From NCBI GenBank assembly GCA_902553315.1, contig CACDKN010000002.1:1-64000 (forward strand): a stretch of DNA of 64,000 bases, written 5' to 3'. The DNA comes from AG-339-G14 sp902553315 (GTDB lineage Bacteria > Pseudomonadota > Gammaproteobacteria > Magnimaribacterales > AG-339-G14). Under the pieces are notes generated by a model. That model was given only the letters and a program-made list of their open reading frames with translations, was not told the origin of the DNA and did no database searches. A program made the translations under genes and the position numbers. Shown here in pieces: positions 61,605-64,000 of the stretch (positions are counted from its first letter, which is position 1; the number at the start of each line of letters is the position of its first letter).

Positions 61605-63017
61605 TTAAACAACTTTAAAATCACTTTCTTCAATTGCTCTTCTTGAGGTCTTATCAAGTCTAAAAAAAACTAAAACTGATGCAAGTAAAACTCCTAGGCA
61701 AAGCCCAATCCACATTCCAATTGCACCTTTTTCAGGTACAACTAAATCTGTCAGGCCTAAAATATATCCCACAGGTAAACCGAAACACCAAAAAGCAACA
61801 ATCATAATATATAGAGGAGCCAAGGTGTCTTTATAACCTCTTAGCGCGCCTTGACCAGTAAAACTAATGCCATCAGATAATTGCATGAAGGCAGCTATAA
61901 AAATCAATGAACCAGCTAGAGAGGTTACAATCGGATCAGTATTAAAAAAAGAAGCAAAGAAAGTTCCATAATTTAAAAGTAAAACGAAATTAAATGAAGC
62001 CAAGATGACTGCTACGATGATAGCAAAAAAGGATGAGTATCTTGCTCTAACGAATTCTCCTGCTCCTAAAAGATTTCCAGATCTCACTGCAGCAGCCAAA
62101 CCTATCGAGAGAGGCAACATAAATGTCACTGTTGTAACTTGCATAGCTATGGCGTGAGAAGCAATTGTATTCTGACCAAGATTGCTTAATAACAATCCGC
62201 TTCCACTAAAAAGTCCAAATTCAACAAAAATACAAGCTCCAATGGGAAAGCCTAGTTTGAAAATTTCACCCATTTTCCTAAGATCTGGAGGCATATAACC
62301 TTTAAACAAGTTTGCTCCTTGATAAGGTTTGGAGAAATAAATGTAAAGTATCAAAGCCAATAAAGCTGACCATGTGGAGATAGCAAATGATACACCACAG
62401 CCACTGCCCCCCATTTCTGGAAAACCAAATTTGCCAAAGATAAATACATAGTTCAAAGCCGCATTGAGCGTAACCATGCCTAAGTTGATAACAGTAATTG
62501 GTATAGGTCTCGTAATGCCTTCGCTAAATGACTTTAACGGTTGGAAAAGAAATAATGCAGGAGTGCCAACCAATAAACCTAGGAGGTAGTCTTTGGTTAT
62601 TTTCTGTACATTTTCTGGAGTTTTAAAAAAGTCTAGTAAATTTCCTGCGAAAATTAAATAAATAGACACCAAAGCTATCAAAGGAATGCATAACCAAAAA
62701 GCCTGTTTTACATGAGGCCCAATTTCTTCAAATTTTTTTGCACCATAAAATTGAGCCACATAAGCCGTAACAATAAACAGGCTCCCTCCGATTCCAAAGA
62801 AGACAGGCCAAAAGAGCATATTTCCTGTTGCCACTGCAGCTTGATCGACAGTACTGTAGCTCCCCGTCATCAATGCAGCAATCACTCCAGTGGCATGAGA
62901 AGCCAATTGTGAAAAAAAGATTGGGATTGCTAAAGAAGCAAAAATTTTTAACTCAAAACCAATTTTATTGCCACTTCCAATAGGCTCGATAATATTTCTG
63001 TCTTCAGTTGCTTTCAT
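61605..63017 (-). CDS. MATE-family exporter (NorM-like)
   Basis: The 470-residue protein has 12 hydrophobic helices in two similar halves. FASLAIPIFFSQLASHATGV is the first helix, and ALNYVFIFGKFGFPEMGGSG with its Pro-Gly pattern and AMQVTTVTFMLPLSIGLAAA are typical MATE segments. These transporters export cationic drugs using Na+ or H+. A longer frame begins at 63077, but ATG 63017 gives the normal short cytoplasmic N-terminus. Confidence 0.9.
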   Translation of the reverse strand: MKATEDRNIIEPIGSGNKIGFELKIFASLAIPIFFSQLASHATGVIAALMTGSYSTVDQAAVATGNMLFWPVFFGIGGSLFIVTAYVAQFYGAKKFEEIGPHVKQAFWLCIPLIALVSIYLIFAGNLLDFFKTPENVQKITKDYLLGLLVGTPALFLFQPLKSFSEGITRPIPITVINLGMVTLNAALNYVFIFGKFGFPEMGGSGCGVSFAISTWSALLALILYIYFSKPYQGANLFKGYMPPDLRKMGEIFKLGFPIGACIFVEFGLFSGSGLLLSNLGQNTIASHAIAMQVTTVTFMLPLSIGLAAAVRSGNLLGAGEFVRARYSSFFAIIVAVILASFNFVLLLNYGTFFASFFNTDPIVTSLAGSLIFIAAFMQLSDGISFTGQGALRGYKDTLAPLYIMIVAFWCFGLPVGYILGLTDLVVPEKGAIGMWIGLCLGVLLASVLVFFRLDKTSRRAIEESDFKVV

Positions 63018-63090
63018 AAAGGTAGGGTATGATACTACTTGAAATTTAATTTGGAGATAAAAAATTAGGCGTGACAATAGACCTTTTTGG

Positions 63091-63786
63091 TTGAAACGAA
63101 TTCACTGGTGGTTCGATCAAAAATATATCCAATATAAAATTAGTCCTCAATTTGAGAAAATAGGATCAGGCCCACTAATTTTAGGTGTCAAATACTTGCA
63201 TATTAATGGCAACGGAATTTCTGTAGGAGATTTCGCTACTTTTATTTCCGCTCCAGATTCTCATATTCATCTGACTACTTGGAACGCGGGCGATTATGAC
63301 GGAAAAATTGAGATAGGCGATTTTTGTTTATTTAGCCCTGGCGTAAGAGTTTCTGCTGCTACCAAAATTAAAATAGGAAATTCTTGTATGTTTGCTAACA
63401 GCGCATATATCTCCGATTCTGATTGGCATGGAATTTATGATCGGGCTCTCCCGGTTGGGCAATCAAAACAAGTTACGCTAGAAGATAATGTATGGATTGG
63501 AGATGGCGCAATTGTTAACAAGGGAGTGACTATAGGCAAAAATTCAATTGTAGGCGCAAGAGCAGTCGTTGTGAAAGATATTCCAGAGAATGTCATTGTT
63601 GCAGGAAATCCTGCAGAAATAATAAAAGAGCTTGATCCAAAAGAAAAACAAGTATCTAGAGCCGAAATGTTTTCTTCGCCAAAAGCTCTAGACGAATTGT
63701 ATTTAGAAATAGATAGAATTAGTTTAAAGAAAAACACTTTTTATAAATGGATAAAAAGTAAGTTTTTTCCTCAACAAGATCAATGA
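63091..63786 (+). CDS. Hexapeptide-repeat acyltransferase
   Basis: The 231-residue protein is built of left-handed beta-helix repeats (ISVGDFATFISAPDSHIHL, KIEIGDFCLFSPGVRVSAAT, VTLEDNVWIGDGAIVNKGVT). It closes with GARAVVVKDIPENVIVAGNP, the maltose/chloramphenicol-acetyltransferase-like end. SDSDWHGIYDRA includes the catalytic His region. It starts at TTG 63091, the only start in frame, and overlaps pdxB by four bases. Its acceptor is unknown; it may modify surface glycans. Confidence 0.83.
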   Translation: MKRIHWWFDQKYIQYKISPQFEKIGSGPLILGVKYLHINGNGISVGDFATFISAPDSHIHLTTWNAGDYDGKIEIGDFCLFSPGVRVSAATKIKIGNSCMFANSAYISDSDWHGIYDRALPVGQSKQVTLEDNVWIGDGAIVNKGVTIGKNSIVGARAVVVKDIPENVIVAGNPAEIIKELDPKEKQVSRAEMFSSPKALDELYLEIDRISLKKNTFYKWIKSKFFPQQDQ

Positions 63787-64000
63787 TAAAAATTGTAGCC
63801 GACAAAGATCTTCCTTTCTTAGATAAAGCTTTCAATTATTCTGAAGAAATAGAGCTGCTAAAACTGCCTTATGATCAAATAACTAATAGTAACTTAAAAA
63901 ATGCAGATGCCTTGATAAGTAGATCGGTGACAAAAATCAATGAGGAATTAGTAAGCGATACTAACTTAAAGTTAATTTTTTCTTTAACATCAGGAGAAGA
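63783..64000 (+). CDS. pdxB: Erythronate-4-phosphate dehydrogenase, 3'-truncated by window edge
   Basis: The first 72 codons are visible. They begin MIKIVADKDLPFLDKAF and include ADALISRSVTKINEELV and LIFSLTSGEE, which follow the N-terminal substrate domain of PdxB (RSVTKVNExL and the TAGTDH-like loop). PdxB oxidises 4-phosphoerythronate in pyridoxal phosphate synthesis. The ATG overlaps the stop of the acyltransferase gene (ATGA). The NAD domain lies beyond the window. Confidence 0.85.
   Translation, partial: MIKIVADKDLPFLDKAFNYSEEIELLKLPYDQITNSNLKNADALISRSVTKINEELVSDTNLKLIFSLTSGE

Overview
The window comes from an AT-rich, densely packed gammaproteobacterial chromosome. Three gene orders support this: rpsA-ihfB-lapA-pyrF, uvrC-pgsA followed by tRNA-Cys and tRNA-Leu(UAA), and thrS-infC-rpmI-rplT-pheS-pheT-ihfA-merR. 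Very short intergenic gaps, many TTG starts, ATGA/TAATG overlaps and low GC fit a streamlined marine lineage such as SAR86. That clade assignment is inference, because no rRNA is present.

Layout. 1-8402: housekeeping genes (S1, IHF-beta, LapA, PyrF, gamma-glutamyltransferase, UvrC, PgsA, a FAD oxidoreductase, GalE). 8415-8634: tRNA-Cys and tRNA-Leu. 8650-10973: a control segment for surface polysaccharide, with an RfaH/NusG-like antiterminator, a Wzz chain-length protein, a MarR-type EPS-associated regulator, an ops-like RfaH recruitment site, a palindrome, and two decayed gene fragments. The fragments show that an rfaH-marR unit was once duplicated on both sides of wzz. 10974-40484: a roughly 30-kb, 25-gene polysaccharide cluster, all on the + strand and visibly less AT-rich than its flanks. 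40485-41154: gene-free, with decayed coding remnants. 41155-64000: housekeeping and metabolic genes again (GalU, RNase D, a thiolase/DUF35 pair, DjlA, PdxH, the thrS-pheT-ihfA operon, a carboxyltransferase, tRNA-Pro, CoA transferase, GST, Hsp20, a Coq4-like protein, PsiE, TusA, a MATE exporter, the start of pdxB).

How the cluster works together. It holds a nonulosonic acid (sialic/legionaminic type) module: NeuB, NeuC/LegG, NeuD, a PtmE-like CBS nucleotidyltransferase and NeuA/LegF. A 4,6-dehydratase and LegC-family aminotransferase about 16 kb downstream may supply it. A complete FnlA-FnlB-FnlC set makes UDP-L-FucNAc and is followed by a WbuB-like glycosyltransferase. A PglC-type initiating transferase, a Wzx-like flippase, a Wzy candidate and Wzz form the assembly machinery. 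Between these lies an unusual set (large GT-C-like membrane protein, SDR, SMR-type protein, HAD-UbiA fusion, small unknown protein, GMC oxidoreductase, SDR). It parallels the mycobacterial route to polyprenyl-phosphoryl-arabinose and is the best candidate for an undescribed system.

Other notable points: a 160-residue formyltransferase/PIG-L chimera left by a deletion; a PheT lacking its tRNA-binding OB domain; a tRNA-Pro that supplies the stop codon of the preceding gene; a sigma32-type promoter and intrinsic terminator around hsp20; and a perfect 14-bp inverted repeat inside the dioxygenase gene.
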